Positions 27,312-36,489 are shown, counted from the first letter of the stretch. The stretch is 64,000 nt of DNA from Candidatus Obscuribacter sp. (GCA_016718315.1 JADKDV010000008.1:1-64000); one strand, 5' to 3'. Numbers and translations: made by a program. Notes: generated from the sequence alone by a model not told the origin.

Positions 27312-27757
27312 GCGAAGCACCCACCGAAAAAGAACTCAAGGGTCAGATAATCTATTACACCTGCTTGCGCAACTGTTACGGCAAAAAAGGCAACGCTGGA
27401 GCCTGCTGTACGGTCTCTGACCGCGACTGGATTATTGGGCCTATAACTGACCCCCAGGAATTTTTAACACGCCTCGAAAAGCATTTTGGCCATCCTTACC
27501 GCTATAAAGAAGTCTTTGTCGACTACGAAGAAGGACGCAAGCTATTTCCCGATAAAACCACCTGGCAAGAAAAGAAGAACTATCCAGCTATGCGTGTCTT
27601 GATGGACCAGGAAGGACTGCATCCCTGTCCGTTTTTGTCGGACAAAAAAGAGTGTACGATCCAAGCCATAAAGCCTAAGATTTGCGGCGACTATCTTTGC
27701 GATCACCTCAAAAATGTACTGACAAATACACTCAATGTGGAGCGAGAAACTCTTTAG
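27308..27757 (+). CDS. YkgJ-type Cys-cluster protein
   Basis: A 149-aa protein with Cys spaced as in the YkgJ/CxxCxxCC zinc- or iron-binding family: CLRNCYGK...GACC near the start, then CPFLSDKKECTIQAIKPKIC and DYLC near residues 103-130. It is probably a metal cluster protein in the cytoplasm; the role is unknown. ATG overlaps the SGNH gene end (ATGA), implying translational coupling, which is odd for a metal protein next to acylation genes. Confidence 0.7.
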   Translation: MSEAPTEKELKGQIIYYTCLRNCYGKKGNAGACCTVSDRDWIIGPITDPQEFLTRLEKHFGHPYRYKEVFVDYEEGRKLFPDKTTWQEKKNYPAMRVLMDQEGLHPCPFLSDKKECTIQAIKPKICGDYLCDHLKNVLTNTLNVERETL

Positions 27758-27796
27758 AGTCAAAGAGGCTTCTTCCAGCAGAGGCATTGTCATTAG

Positions 27797-27808
27797 CCCC
27801 CCCCCCCC
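27797..27808 (+). repeat. Run of 12 C
   Basis: An uninterrupted C12 tract lies 39 bases after the YkgJ-type gene and about 160 bases before the histidine kinase. Such tracts are prone to slippage and to assembly error, so its exact length is uncertain. Confidence 0.8.
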
Positions 27809-27971
27809 AGGCTGACTGTAGCCAATTTGTATCTTTTTCCCTGTATTTTTTAGCGCAAGCCAGTATAATTTCCCACTTTGCCCGCAACTTACCGGGCGGT
27901 TAATATAGATCTGGGAACGATTATAGAGCGCTCCGGTCTTTGCTATCCGTGACGCAAAGAGAAACAGCAAA

Positions 27972-29087
27972 TTGAACCAGATCAAAAACGAAACTCTACC
28001 CTTTATCGAAACGCTGATAGACAGTGTAGGACTGGCTGTAGTCGTAGTCGAACCAACTGGGCAAATCACCTATGCCAACGATAGCGCTCACAGATTGCTT
28101 GCTATAGACATCAACCAGACTATCGAGCCTGAGCAGTGGAGCCAGCACTATGGGCTATTTTTGGCGGATGGCACAAGCTTTATACCGGACGAGCAAGCAC
28201 CCATTATATGCGCACTCAAAGGTCAAAAATTAGACAATCAAGAAATCCGTATAGCACCGGTAAAAGGCAGACACAAAGGGATTTGGGCATCGATAAACCT
28301 GCGCCCTATTTATGGTGAACGTGGCAATATTACTGGCGCTGTTTTACTGCTGCAAGACATTACAGAGCGCAAACATGTGGCAGCAGAAGCCAAAAGAGCA
28401 TATGACGATCTGCAGCAGTTTGCTTCAGTGGCTGCTCACGACTTACAAGAACCTCTACGCAGCATCTCCGGCTTTAGCGACATCCTGGCTAACAGTCTGG
28501 GAGACGATATCAGCGATCAAAGCGAGCGTGCTCTGGACAAAATTAAGACTGGTGTCACTCGCATGCGCACGCTCATACTTGATCTCCTGACTTATTCGCG
28601 CATACCCAGCAATCCTCAAGCAGCAAAACTGATTGACACCAATGACCTGGTAAAGCAGTGCTTACAAAACCTTGAAGGCAGTATTTTAGCCAGTCAAGCC
28701 AATATCACAATACAAGATTTACCAGACATGGTGGGCAACTACAGTCAGATTTCGCAAGTCTTTCAAAACCTCTTGGGTAATGCACTTAAATTTAAAGACG
28801 CCAATAGACCATTAGAAGTGAGCGTTACAGCAGAGCCGTCTGGTCTAGACTGGAAGTTTGCCGTCAGTGACAATGGCATTGGCATTGCCCAGGAATTTTC
28901 GCAACGTATTTTTTTGGTATTTCAAAGACTGCACACACGGGATGTGTACAGTGGCAATGGCATCGGGCTCTCGGTCTGTCAGCGTATTATCGAGCGTCAT
29001 GGTGGCAAAATCTGGGTAGAGTCCACACCGGGTCAGGGCTCCACTTTTTTATTCACGATTCCACGCCCGGCTGAGGAACAACAGTAG
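27972..29087 (+). CDS. PAS-domain sensor histidine kinase
   Basis: A 371-aa soluble kinase. Residues 1-130 form a PAS/PAC sensor (GQITYANDSAHRLL, LLLQDITERKH). The dimerisation domain follows with phospho-accepting H156 in AAHDLQEPLRS. The ATPase domain contains N-box NLLGNALKFKD, DNGIGIA, and GNGIGLSVC. No transmembrane helix is present, so it senses a cytoplasmic signal. The kinase type resembles phytochrome-partner kinases. The start is TTG at 27972, with AGAG upstream; no ATG fits. A response regulator gene overlaps its stop, making the pair a two-component system. Confidence 0.85.
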   Translation: MNQIKNETLPFIETLIDSVGLAVVVVEPTGQITYANDSAHRLLAIDINQTIEPEQWSQHYGLFLADGTSFIPDEQAPIICALKGQKLDNQEIRIAPVKGRHKGIWASINLRPIYGERGNITGAVLLLQDITERKHVAAEAKRAYDDLQQFASVAAHDLQEPLRSISGFSDILANSLGDDISDQSERALDKIKTGVTRMRTLILDLLTYSRIPSNPQAAKLIDTNDLVKQCLQNLEGSILASQANITIQDLPDMVGNYSQISQVFQNLLGNALKFKDANRPLEVSVTAEPSGLDWKFAVSDNGIGIAQEFSQRIFLVFQRLHTRDVYSGNGIGLSVCQRIIERHGGKIWVESTPGQGSTFLFTIPRPAEEQQ

Positions 29088-29530
29088 TGAACGCTCTGAT
29101 TAACATATTAATTGTGGATGATAGCGCCGACGACGTCGAGTTTACGATGACCGCCCTGCGTAATACAAAACTGGCTAACGATATAAATGTAGTCAATGAC
29201 GGTGTTGAAGCAATGCAATATTTGCGCAAAGAAGCGCCATTTAAAAATGCAAAAGAACCATCTCTGGTACTACTGGATCTCAACATGCCGCGCAAAGACG
29301 GTCGCGAAGTGCTGCAAGAGATGAAAGGAGACGAAAGGCTTAAACACATACCTGTAGTGATTTTGACGACCTCTCAGGCAGAAGAAGACATAATCAAATC
29401 ATACGATTTGCACGCTAACTGCTACATCAGTAAACCTATCGACCTAATGGAGCTATCTAAGGTGGTGCAGGCCATCGATAACTTTTGGTTTGGTGTGGTC
29501 AAACTACCCCCCAAGCAGTGGAAGCCCTGA
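29087..29530 (+). CDS. Stand-alone response regulator (Rcp1-type)
   Basis: A 147-aa single receiver domain without output domain. The acid pocket is D11/D12/D15, the phospho-acceptor D64 in LLDLNMPR, a Thr in LTTS, and Lys in ISKPID. Such receivers relay phosphate from partner kinases, as Rcp1 does for cyanobacterial phytochrome. The GTG start overlaps the last bases of the kinase gene. It is probably phosphorylated by that kinase and may pass the signal to the hybrid kinase next to it. Confidence 0.9.
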   Translation: MNALINILIVDDSADDVEFTMTALRNTKLANDINVVNDGVEAMQYLRKEAPFKNAKEPSLVLLDLNMPRKDGREVLQEMKGDERLKHIPVVILTTSQAEEDIIKSYDLHANCYISKPIDLMELSKVVQAIDNFWFGVVKLPPKQWKP

Positions 29531-29533
29531 GCT

Positions 29534-31030
29534 ATGGCTGCCGAGATAGTCAATAAACAAATGCGCATCCTGGTGGTCGAAGACAATCCCGACGACGCAG
29601 AATTGCTCGACTTTAAACTGCAACAGCTAAAGCATGATTTTTTGTTGGATTTTGCTGACACATTACAGCAAGCATTTATTATTCTCGGCAAAACACCTTT
29701 TGATCTCGTCCTCCTCGATCTCAGTCTGCCCGATTGTGATGGCATCGAGACCTATACAAAAGTAGCGGACAGGTATCCACTGCTACCAGTGATCGTACTT
29801 ACCGGTAGCGATGACGAAGCACTGGCGCTGCAACTTTTGCGTCTGGGCGCTTTGGATTTTTTAGTCAAAGACCAGGTCACCACATCATTTTTGACCCGTT
29901 CTATCAAATATGCCATTGAGCGTAAGCAAGCGCAAGAGATGGTAACAGAACAATCAGAGCGCCTATTAAACGCCCTCGAGATAGCAAATGTGGGCAGCTG
30001 GGATTGGAATATACAGTACGACTTAACCAAATGGGACAAGCGCACCCAGCAAATTTTTGGCATCACAGATGATACCAAGGCTCCGCAATGCCTTGCCGAG
30101 TTTTTGCAATTTGTACATATCGAGGATCGCGTCAGAGTAAAACACTCTATAGACGAACCCCTTGCCTCCGGAGCGTTTCACGAGGTGGAATATCGCATCA
30201 TTACTCCAGCTGGCAATGTTCGCCACGTAGCTGCGCGAGGGCGCCTGCTCAAAGACCACAATGAACAAACAGAACGCATGCTCGGTACTTGTATCGATAT
30301 TACAGAGCGCATAATCGCCCAACAAAACGACCAAAAACTGGCGCTGCTAGAGGCTCGCGAAGAGTTTATGGCTACTCTCACCCATGATCTAAAAAATCCG
30401 CTACTTGGTGCCGGTCGACTCTTAGATTTGCTCACCGAACACGAAAGCAGCCTGAGCGAAGAACAGAAACGAGAGTTACTCTGGCAGCTTAGAGATAGTA
30501 ACAGACACATTTTAATGATGATTGGCAATCTTACCGAAGTCTATTGTCTGGAACACGATGCCAATGCTCTCTATTTTGAACTTATCAATCTCAGTGAAAC
30601 ATTGCATGCCACCCTCAATGAAATGAGACCCTTGGTGAGCAACAAAAATCTACTGCTCTCATCCAATATTCATGACCATTTACCTGTAAAAGCAGACCGT
30701 TTTAGTATGCAAAGAGTGCTGCAAAACCTACTCAGTAACGCTCTTAAATTTACTGGTGAGAACGGCACCATAAAAGTCACGGCCACTTTGCACGAAGGCA
30801 AAATATCAGTAGAAGTAGAAGATAGTGGCAGAGGTATTTCGCTCAACGACCAGGAGCATTTGTTCCAGCGCTTTGGTCGGGGCAAGTCAGTGCGCCACTC
30901 CACCCCGGGCACTGGACTGGGGCTTTATTACTGTAAAAAAATCATCGAAGCCCACGATGGCAAAATTGCCTACATCCACAAAGACGGTAAAGGTGCTCAC
31001 TTTAGAGCAGAGCTACCAGCGGCTCTCTAA
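29534..31030 (+). CDS. Hybrid receiver-PAS-histidine kinase
   Basis: A 498-aa protein in the order receiver (residues 10-125, phospho-acceptor D62 in LLDLSLPD), PAS/PAC (about 135-260), HisKA (H284 in LTHDLKNPLL) and ATPase domain (NLLSNALKFTGE, DSGRGIS, GTGLGLYYC). It lies three bases after the response regulator gene, so the three genes form a phosphorelay. With the receiver at the N-terminus it is likely an intermediate of the relay and not a membrane sensor. The output is unknown; the phosphatase gene downstream is a candidate. Confidence 0.88.
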   Translation: MAAEIVNKQMRILVVEDNPDDAELLDFKLQQLKHDFLLDFADTLQQAFIILGKTPFDLVLLDLSLPDCDGIETYTKVADRYPLLPVIVLTGSDDEALALQLLRLGALDFLVKDQVTTSFLTRSIKYAIERKQAQEMVTEQSERLLNALEIANVGSWDWNIQYDLTKWDKRTQQIFGITDDTKAPQCLAEFLQFVHIEDRVRVKHSIDEPLASGAFHEVEYRIITPAGNVRHVAARGRLLKDHNEQTERMLGTCIDITERIIAQQNDQKLALLEAREEFMATLTHDLKNPLLGAGRLLDLLTEHESSLSEEQKRELLWQLRDSNRHILMMIGNLTEVYCLEHDANALYFELINLSETLHATLNEMRPLVSNKNLLLSSNIHDHLPVKADRFSMQRVLQNLLSNALKFTGENGTIKVTATLHEGKISVEVEDSGRGISLNDQEHLFQRFGRGKSVRHSTPGTGLGLYYCKKIIEAHDGKIAYIHKDGKGAHFRAELPAAL

Positions 31031-31115
31031 AGTCATCATTTTACTAAAGGTTGTCCACTTTCCGTCACGCCAAAAATGGATAATCAGGGCTATCGCACTG
31101 GTAGCGAGGCGTGCC

Positions 31116-32417
31116 GTGGAAAAAATCAAAGAAGCCGAAGCAGGCGGCATGACTGCTGTAGCAAGCGAACTCGGTGCTGGAGTCTGGCAAGAGATGAGAG
31201 ATCATCCCCTACGGCTGCTTGGTAGTGCCGCAACAGGAGCGGCTACAGCCATAGGCACTACCCTGATTGCTCCCAAAGTTTTGACCGGCGTTGCTATCGC
31301 CGGTATTGGCTATGGTGGCTACCAACTCTACAAACATGGCGGAGTCTGGATCGACGCCGCCAAAATGGTGGCGCGCACAGAGCCAGACGCAGCACAAAGC
31401 GAGGCAGCCAGAGCCACGCTGAGATCGCTTGGAGCAGGTGCTACCGACGTGGCCGCCGGTATAGCAGGAGGCATGGCAGCAGGCAGTTTGCGCGCAGCAC
31501 TCACCAGTAGTGCTAAAACCACTAACGTCATCACTGAGGGCGCCAAGCAAACAGGCAAAGCAACTGGTGACACAATCGCTAGCGAATCTGGCAAGACTGC
31601 TGCTAATACAAGCGCCAGCGAAACAGCCAGAACGGCTGCCACAAACGAAGCTGTAAAAACAGCTTCTGCCGAAGCGGCTAAGAATAGCGCTCCATCTCCA
31701 GATCTTTCACTACTCAATTTTCAGCGCCGCAGCGAAAACCCCTTCAAATTGCAAGCTCAAGCAGGAGACGATCTGACCATTGTCAGTCATAGCAAAGCAG
31801 CACTTCCCGGTCATGCCAGTGGAGATCTGGTCAAAGTGGCAAAGACCGATAGCGGCAAAATCGTACTGACAGCAATGGATGTAGAGGGACATGGTCTGAC
31901 AGCCGCAAAAAGATCAGTGTCATTACACCGAGTTTTAAATAAAGCTCTATCGCAAGCTGATCACAAAAGTGCCAGTGAAGTTTTGGCAGCGGTGGACAAA
32001 AGCATGGGCGGCAACGACGACCTCTCAGTTACAGCTGCTCTGGCTATCTACAATCCAGTCAATCATCAAGTGCAAATTGCTACAGCAAGCTCGGAGTTAG
32101 CCTTTGTGGTGCGAGCAAGCGGACAGGTGCAACAGCTCGACGCCAAAGTTGGAGGCTTTGCCCTGGGCAATAGTCTTTATCCAATCTTGCCACACGGTCA
32201 TCAGTCTATTAGTCTCGGTCCAAAAGATCTGGTAGTGATGGCTAGTGACGGCGCTTTTGATCGCTTTGGCTATGGCAATGTCAGCGCATTTAGAAACTTT
32301 CTCAAGCAAGTTGGACCAAGAGCCCAAAGCATCAAACAAGCAATTTTGCATAAGCCCATACCCACAACCGGTGCCGATGACACCAGCTTTATCATTTTTG
32401 GCAGACCGCAAAGCTAG
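31116..32417 (+). CDS. SpoIIE-like PP2C phosphatase with hydrophobic glycine-rich N-terminus
   Basis: About 433 aa from the GTG at 31116 (GAGG upstream); the open frame begins inside the previous gene, but that portion overlaps the kinase. Residues about 35-75 are hydrophobic and Gly-rich (GSAATGAATAIGTTLIAPKVLTG) and may insert into a membrane. A long Ala/Thr/Lys stretch follows. The C-terminal domain has PP2C/SpoIIE metal motifs: SGDLVKVA, AMDVEGHGLTAA, VVMASDGAFD and GADDTSFI. It is a likely Ser/Thr phosphatase, possibly controlling an anti-sigma or STAS-type switch. A terminator follows. Confidence 0.75.
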   Translation: MEKIKEAEAGGMTAVASELGAGVWQEMRDHPLRLLGSAATGAATAIGTTLIAPKVLTGVAIAGIGYGGYQLYKHGGVWIDAAKMVARTEPDAAQSEAARATLRSLGAGATDVAAGIAGGMAAGSLRAALTSSAKTTNVITEGAKQTGKATGDTIASESGKTAANTSASETARTAATNEAVKTASAEAAKNSAPSPDLSLLNFQRRSENPFKLQAQAGDDLTIVSHSKAALPGHASGDLVKVAKTDSGKIVLTAMDVEGHGLTAAKRSVSLHRVLNKALSQADHKSASEVLAAVDKSMGGNDDLSVTAALAIYNPVNHQVQIATASSELAFVVRASGQVQQLDAKVGGFALGNSLYPILPHGHQSISLGPKDLVVMASDGAFDRFGYGNVSAFRNFLKQVGPRAQSIKQAILHKPIPTTGADDTSFIIFGRPQS

Positions 32418-32426
32418 TAAAACAAA

Positions 32427-32451
32427 AGAGACGCAGGATTACTGCGTCTCT
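32427..32451 (+). terminator. Bidirectional terminator
   Basis: A perfect 10-bp stem AGAGACGCAG / CTGCGTCTCT with loop GATTA, between convergent genes, with A-rich sequence before it (AACAAAAG) and TAAAAG after it. Confidence 0.75.
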
Positions 32452-32471
32452 AAAAGTCTTGAAGGCTTGAT

Positions 32472-32933
32472 TTAAGCAGCTTGCTTAACTGGCTCTACTT
32501 CGTGAGGGTTGTTGTTAACCATCTTGTCAAAGCGTTTATCTGCTTGAGTGGCTGCATCACCATCAGGATTGATTTTAGTCATTGAAGCCATTGTGGCTTG
32601 GAACTTCTCATTTTCCATTCTTTTATCGTCTTCGGTTTGTTTGAAGGCGTCCATCGACTTTTCGTTTTTAGTCTCAGGATCTTTGGAAAAATCGAGTAAA
32701 GCATTTTTTTGAGCGTTTTCTTGAGGATTGAATTTATTGCCAACAGCTGTCTCTAACTGCTGTATAGCTCCCCTCTTAACACCATCGCCCTGCTCCTTTG
32801 CCATTTCCCCGAGGGTCTTGTTAAAGTCGTCTAAAAGTCCGCCTCTGGCCTCAGGTGGCTGACCTAAGCTGCCGTGGTCATTGGCATCGCCTCTGGCCGA
32901 CATTGCACCTTTTTCTGCGTGGTTTACTGACAT
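32472..32933 (-). CDS. Small charged hydrophilic protein, unknown
   Basis: About 153 aa from the Met at 32933; an in-frame Met four codons earlier is also possible, and no clear ribosome binding site decides. It is very polar, rich in Asp, Glu, Lys and Asn, with helical segments and no hydrophobic core (DPETKNEKSMDAFKQTEDD). It is likely disordered or coiled. No family is recognised. Confidence 0.5.
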   Translation of the reverse strand: MSVNHAEKGAMSARGDANDHGSLGQPPEARGGLLDDFNKTLGEMAKEQGDGVKRGAIQQLETAVGNKFNPQENAQKNALLDFSKDPETKNEKSMDAFKQTEDDKRMENEKFQATMASMTKINPDGDAATQADKRFDKMVNNNPHEVEPVKQAA

Positions 32934-33084
32934 AGGAAATACCAAAATGGATGGGACTGGTAAGGCTATATGTGAACTCCACCATTAGACATCTGCTGGA
33001 GGTCATTGTCAAGCACATTTTAACTTAAAGCGCCCTACCCCACAAATATAGCGAGAAGGTAACGCGCCGGGCAACTCAGAGCTT

Positions 33085-33468
33085 TTATCCCAACTGCGGC
33101 AAAAGTTCTCCAATGGTTTTAACCGAAAAACCATCTACTTCTCTCACCACAATCTCAAGATCTGGACCAAACTCACTCAAAAACTGGCGACAGAGGCCGC
33201 AGGGATAACATCTATAGTCAGTGGCACAGGCCACTGCACAAGCAACAAAATCCCGGGCGCCTTCACTCACGGCCTTGACCATGGCCGTGCGTTCAGCACA
33301 AATACCACTACCAATGTAGTTGTTCTCGACATTGCAGCCGCTAAAAATGCGTCCGTCACTAGTCAAAATAGCCGCCCCCACATGGTAGTTGGAGTAGGGA
33401 GCATAGGCCCGGGTCGCGGCATCCACTGCCACATCCAAAAGCTTTTGATAGTCGATTTGCTTATTCAT
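33085..33468 (-). CDS. cdd: Cytidine deaminase
   Basis: A 127-aa cytoplasmic pyrimidine-salvage enzyme that converts cytidine or deoxycytidine to the uridine form. The zinc site is complete: the ICAERTA motif (Cys and catalytic Glu) and YPCGLCRQ (two Cys). The length fits the small tetrameric type. Its ATG is directly adjacent to the TAA of the preceding gene (TAAATG), so the two are translationally coupled. The partner TPR protein has no known link to salvage. Confidence 0.95.
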   Translation of the reverse strand: MNKQIDYQKLLDVAVDAATRAYAPYSNYHVGAAILTSDGRIFSGCNVENNYIGSGICAERTAMVKAVSEGARDFVACAVACATDYRCYPCGLCRQFLSEFGPDLEIVVREVDGFSVKTIGELLPQLG

Positions 33469-34572
33469 TTAAAAAGGTTGATTGAGCCCAGCCAACCGAT
33501 CCCCATTACTTGCTCTGACATTGGCTGCCGGTAGAGCCTTTGGCACGTTAGCGGCAGCACTTATAGCCTCTAACTCTTGCATGCGTGCATGAAACTGCTC
33601 GCCACCATAATTGCGAGGCAAACTGGCCTGCGGTGAAACGACTACGCCAAAAGCCGAAAGACCAGCAAGAGAGCGCTTCTCCACATCTCTATCGCCACAA
33701 GCCCGGGCTAATTGCAACGCTGAGCGATACTCATCCATGGCGCCATTGACGTCACCGATGCGCTTGAGTATGCCAGCCATTACTAGATGAGCGCCGCGAT
33801 CCTGTGGATTGTCAGCCAGATGCTCACGTAATAGTGTAAGAGCCAGACCAGTATTGCCGCTGGCCAATAGTCGCTTGGCCTTGGCCAGTCTGTAACCATC
33901 AGCCAGAGCCATAGATTGAGCACTGGGGGGAGGCAAAGTCTGACCTATATATGTAACTGTAATTTGACTGACATCAAAACTATTGGCCGGCTCAGTCAAA
34001 CTGATAGAGGCATGGGGCGAGAAGCGGTAAACCTCGACTGGATGAGCGCAATTGTCAAAATAGCGGCGCTCCGGTTGACCGAGAAAACTGCGTACTTGTT
34101 TGAGGTCAAAGCCTGACTTACGCATATGGCAAATCAGCTCGCGGTGCTGACAAGCCGCAGGCGGCGCACCAACTGTAGTGGCAGCAAAAACATTACTCTC
34201 TTGCAGACTAAAACTAGTCCCGGGCTGCTCCACTTTTGACCAGTGCAAGACTTTCTGCCCAAGGCAATAGCGCCCACGATCATCGGCACCGCCCAGCATC
34301 CTTTTGAGATAGTCACTTTGCAATAATTCTGGTCGGGCACTGACCTCCAGCATAAGCGGCAATATGCTACCGCCGGTGGTGCGCAAAATGCTGTGCGGCA
34401 CTTGAGGTAGCGCTTTTACTGGCTCATTAAAATTGGTGTTTTTTGGAGGGTCGGCAAGAGCTGACGATAAAGCTGGCAGGGTTTGCGTGGTGCAAGTCAA
34501 AACCAAGCTCAACACGGCTAAAGGCAATGTCGTCCTGGCAAAAGGTCTTTGAATTGTCTTGAGGATTTTCAT
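33469..34572 (-). CDS. Exported TPR-containing protein
   Basis: About 367 aa from the ATG at 34572; an in-frame start at 34659 would be too long. A signal peptide is present (TLPLAVLSLVLTCTTQTLPALSSALA). The first part is unassigned, with Cys residues (NCAHPVEVY). The C-terminal part has TPR-like repeats (AKRLLASGNTGLALTLLREHLADNP, LVMAGILKRIGDVNGAMDEYRSAL). It is probably a periplasmic scaffold. It is translated just before cdd. Confidence 0.7.
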   Translation of the reverse strand: MKILKTIQRPFARTTLPLAVLSLVLTCTTQTLPALSSALADPPKNTNFNEPVKALPQVPHSILRTTGGSILPLMLEVSARPELLQSDYLKRMLGGADDRGRYCLGQKVLHWSKVEQPGTSFSLQESNVFAATTVGAPPAACQHRELICHMRKSGFDLKQVRSFLGQPERRYFDNCAHPVEVYRFSPHASISLTEPANSFDVSQITVTYIGQTLPPPSAQSMALADGYRLAKAKRLLASGNTGLALTLLREHLADNPQDRGAHLVMAGILKRIGDVNGAMDEYRSALQLARACGDRDVEKRSLAGLSAFGVVVSPQASLPRNYGGEQFHARMQELEAISAAANVPKALPAANVRASNGDRLAGLNQPF

Positions 34573-34814
34573 GATCCAACCGTCGGTAAGCAATAAAGGG
34601 CTGCAAACGCACTGGATACCCGGTCTTAAGTCAGACCTTAACGCCCGATAATTATACACAGGTACTCAAGATATATCTAGCTCCGTCAGTTAGCGCTCGC
34701 TAGCGCATTGTCTTAGTGCTTGATTCAGAGACTAAATGCTCTTAATTAACTAGTACTTGAGTCAATAAGCTATTTACACCCGACTTTCATTTCATATAGG
34801 GCTAAGGAGTAACC
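34573..34814. promoter_or_regulatory. Divergent intergenic region upstream of block B
   Basis: This AT-rich region holds promoters for the TPR/cdd pair (minus) and block B (plus). A short palindrome, TAGCGCTCGCTA at 34691-34702, could be an operator. No clear -35/-10 pair is assigned. Confidence 0.35.
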
Positions 34815-34940
34815 ATTTCCCTTTTTGAAATAGAAGAGCCCCCAACACCCTTCCAAGACCTCTGGTACAACAACAACAAAAGCGATCTAGCGGCAATCCG
34901 TGCCCGGTTACAGCTCGCTCCAGTGTCTGGCTCTTCATAA
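34815..34940 (+). CDS. Possible 41-aa leader peptide with ATT start
   Basis: An open frame with coding-like composition starts at ATT, five bases after a strong AAGGAG site, and encodes a peptide opening ISLFEIEEPP and ending in APVSGSS, with stop at 34938-34940. No ATG, GTG or TTG is in frame. ATT is a rare but real start (as in infC). It ends 58 bases ahead of the HAD gene. The strong Shine-Dalgarno site is the main support; it could also be a chance frame. Confidence 0.3.
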   Translation: MSLFEIEEPPTPFQDLWYNNNKSDLAAIRARLQLAPVSGSS

Positions 34941-34998
34941 CAAAAACCCGCCGCAAGCTCCTGTGACTTCGGCGTCAACATCATGTGAGGTATTACAT

Positions 34999-35895
34999 AT
35001 GGCTCAAAAGCTCAATCTCAAGTGTTTTGCAGAGCAGCGCGACCTGATCACTCCCAACGGCAAGTTGGCTGTGCTCTGTGTCGACATGGACGGCACCACC
35101 ATCGAATGTCAGCCCTACTTCGACGAGGCTTTCGATGAGTTCGCCATCCTGATGGGATTGCTCGGTGTCCCCGAACTCGAATCCCAGAACGCTCTCAAGC
35201 GTATCTATTACGGCAGCATGCCGCACCGCGGTTTCGAACGCCATCGCTTCCCCGAAGCTCTGGTCGAGACCTACCGGGATCTGCGCGACAAGTTCAACTT
35301 GACCCAGGTCACGCCCGAACAGGAAGACAAGTTCTTCTCCCTGCTCAAGGGCATCGGCTCAGCACCGTTCTTCCGCAAGCCCAAGCTTTTCGCCGACTGT
35401 GTCCAGGTGCTCACCCAGGCACATGAACGGTTCTTGCTTGTGGCTGTCACCGTCGGCGACTACGAAGCCCAGCTCTTCAAGATTCGCCAGAGCGGTCTGG
35501 AGAAGCTCTTCGACGACCGCATCATCACCCTGGAGGAGGGCAAGGACAAGCTCGTTGCCCAGCTCATCAAGGACTACAACATCGACCCCGAGTACTCTGC
35601 CTTCATCGGCAACAGCATTCGCTCCGATGGTGTCTGCCTCAACGTGATGAACTTCATCCACGTGCCCTTCGAGACCTCCCTGTCCAAGGACGGCGACAAG
35701 CTGCCCGAGAACACCGGCTTCAGCACGTACAAGGTGAAGAACTGGCGCGACGCGCAGGAGAATGCCATCAATCGCCTGATTCGTCAGCGCGACATGGCTC
35801 TCTCCGGTCTGATCGCTCCTGATGGTCGCAGCGGCGTCTGTGGTTCGCATGTGCGCAAGCCGCGCGCTACCACTCGCAAGAAGACCACTGCCTGA
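34999..35895 (+). CDS. HAD-superfamily phosphatase with basic tail
   Basis: About 298 aa from the ATG at 34999, with GAGG eight bases upstream. HAD motifs are complete: nucleophile Asp in VDMDGTT, motif II Thr in AVTVGD, a Lys region (GKDK), and the acidic IGNSIRSD. A helical cap domain follows the first motif. It resembles phosphoglycolate-phosphatase-type hydrolases, but the substrate is not clear. The C-terminal tail is very basic (RKPRATTRKKTTA), unusual for such enzymes, and might contact nucleic acid. It is the first gene of block B with the C/G-ending codon regime. Confidence 0.8.
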   Translation: MAQKLNLKCFAEQRDLITPNGKLAVLCVDMDGTTIECQPYFDEAFDEFAILMGLLGVPELESQNALKRIYYGSMPHRGFERHRFPEALVETYRDLRDKFNLTQVTPEQEDKFFSLLKGIGSAPFFRKPKLFADCVQVLTQAHERFLLVAVTVGDYEAQLFKIRQSGLEKLFDDRIITLEEGKDKLVAQLIKDYNIDPEYSAFIGNSIRSDGVCLNVMNFIHVPFETSLSKDGDKLPENTGFSTYKVKNWRDAQENAINRLIRQRDMALSGLIAPDGRSGVCGSHVRKPRATTRKKTTA

Positions 35896-36024
35896 TCCAG
35901 GCAGCTTGCGGCAAAAGCAGTGGCGGTCCAAAAGACTGCCACTGCTACGAAATTTTCTCCGGCTATTCTGTCCTCACGGACATCTGTGCTCGCATTTGAG
36001 CACAATTGCAAGGAGTAACAACAG

Positions 36025-36444
36025 ATGATGCACCCCTACAAGGTCTTCCTCTTCTTCCTCTTCGCCACTGCCATCACCGCCCTCTTTGGCGTCGGTGTCG
36101 CGCTCCCCACGGGAGACCTGGCTATGTCGATGCTTTCGCTCGGCGTCACCTCGGTGGTCACCGCCCTTTGTGCACTGGCTGGCGGCATGGGCGTGACCAT
36201 TTCCACCCGCGCCACTTTCAGCCTGATGCAGACCGGTCGTCTGATTCAGTGGCCTGCTTTCATGCTTTCGGCATGGGCTGGGCTCTCGATTTCGTCCTTC
36301 ATCCTGGGCGCCGCTCTGACTGTCACCAGTGGCTTTTTGGCCTCTGCCGTGATTTTCGGTCTGGCCTTTGGCTGGGGCTATTTCCGCAAGGAAATCCCCT
36401 GGAAGGGTCGCACCTGGCTGCCGGCCAAGATGCCCAAGCGCTAA
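36025..36444 (+). CDS. Small membrane protein of block B
   Basis: A 139-aa protein with four transmembrane segments (residues about 8-27, 33-56, 77-98 and 103-121) and a basic, Pro-containing tail (RTWLPAKMPKR). The start has AAGGAG; both Met 1 and Met 2 are possible. No family is recognised. A strong terminator ends the transcript. Confidence 0.65.
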   Translation: MMHPYKVFLFFLFATAITALFGVGVALPTGDLAMSMLSLGVTSVVTALCALAGGMGVTISTRATFSLMQTGRLIQWPAFMLSAWAGLSISSFILGAALTVTSGFLASAVIFGLAFGWGYFRKEIPWKGRTWLPAKMPKR

Positions 36445-36489
36445 GCGCTAAATAAAAGAGGCTCAAAAGAGCCCGCAACATAAACTCTC

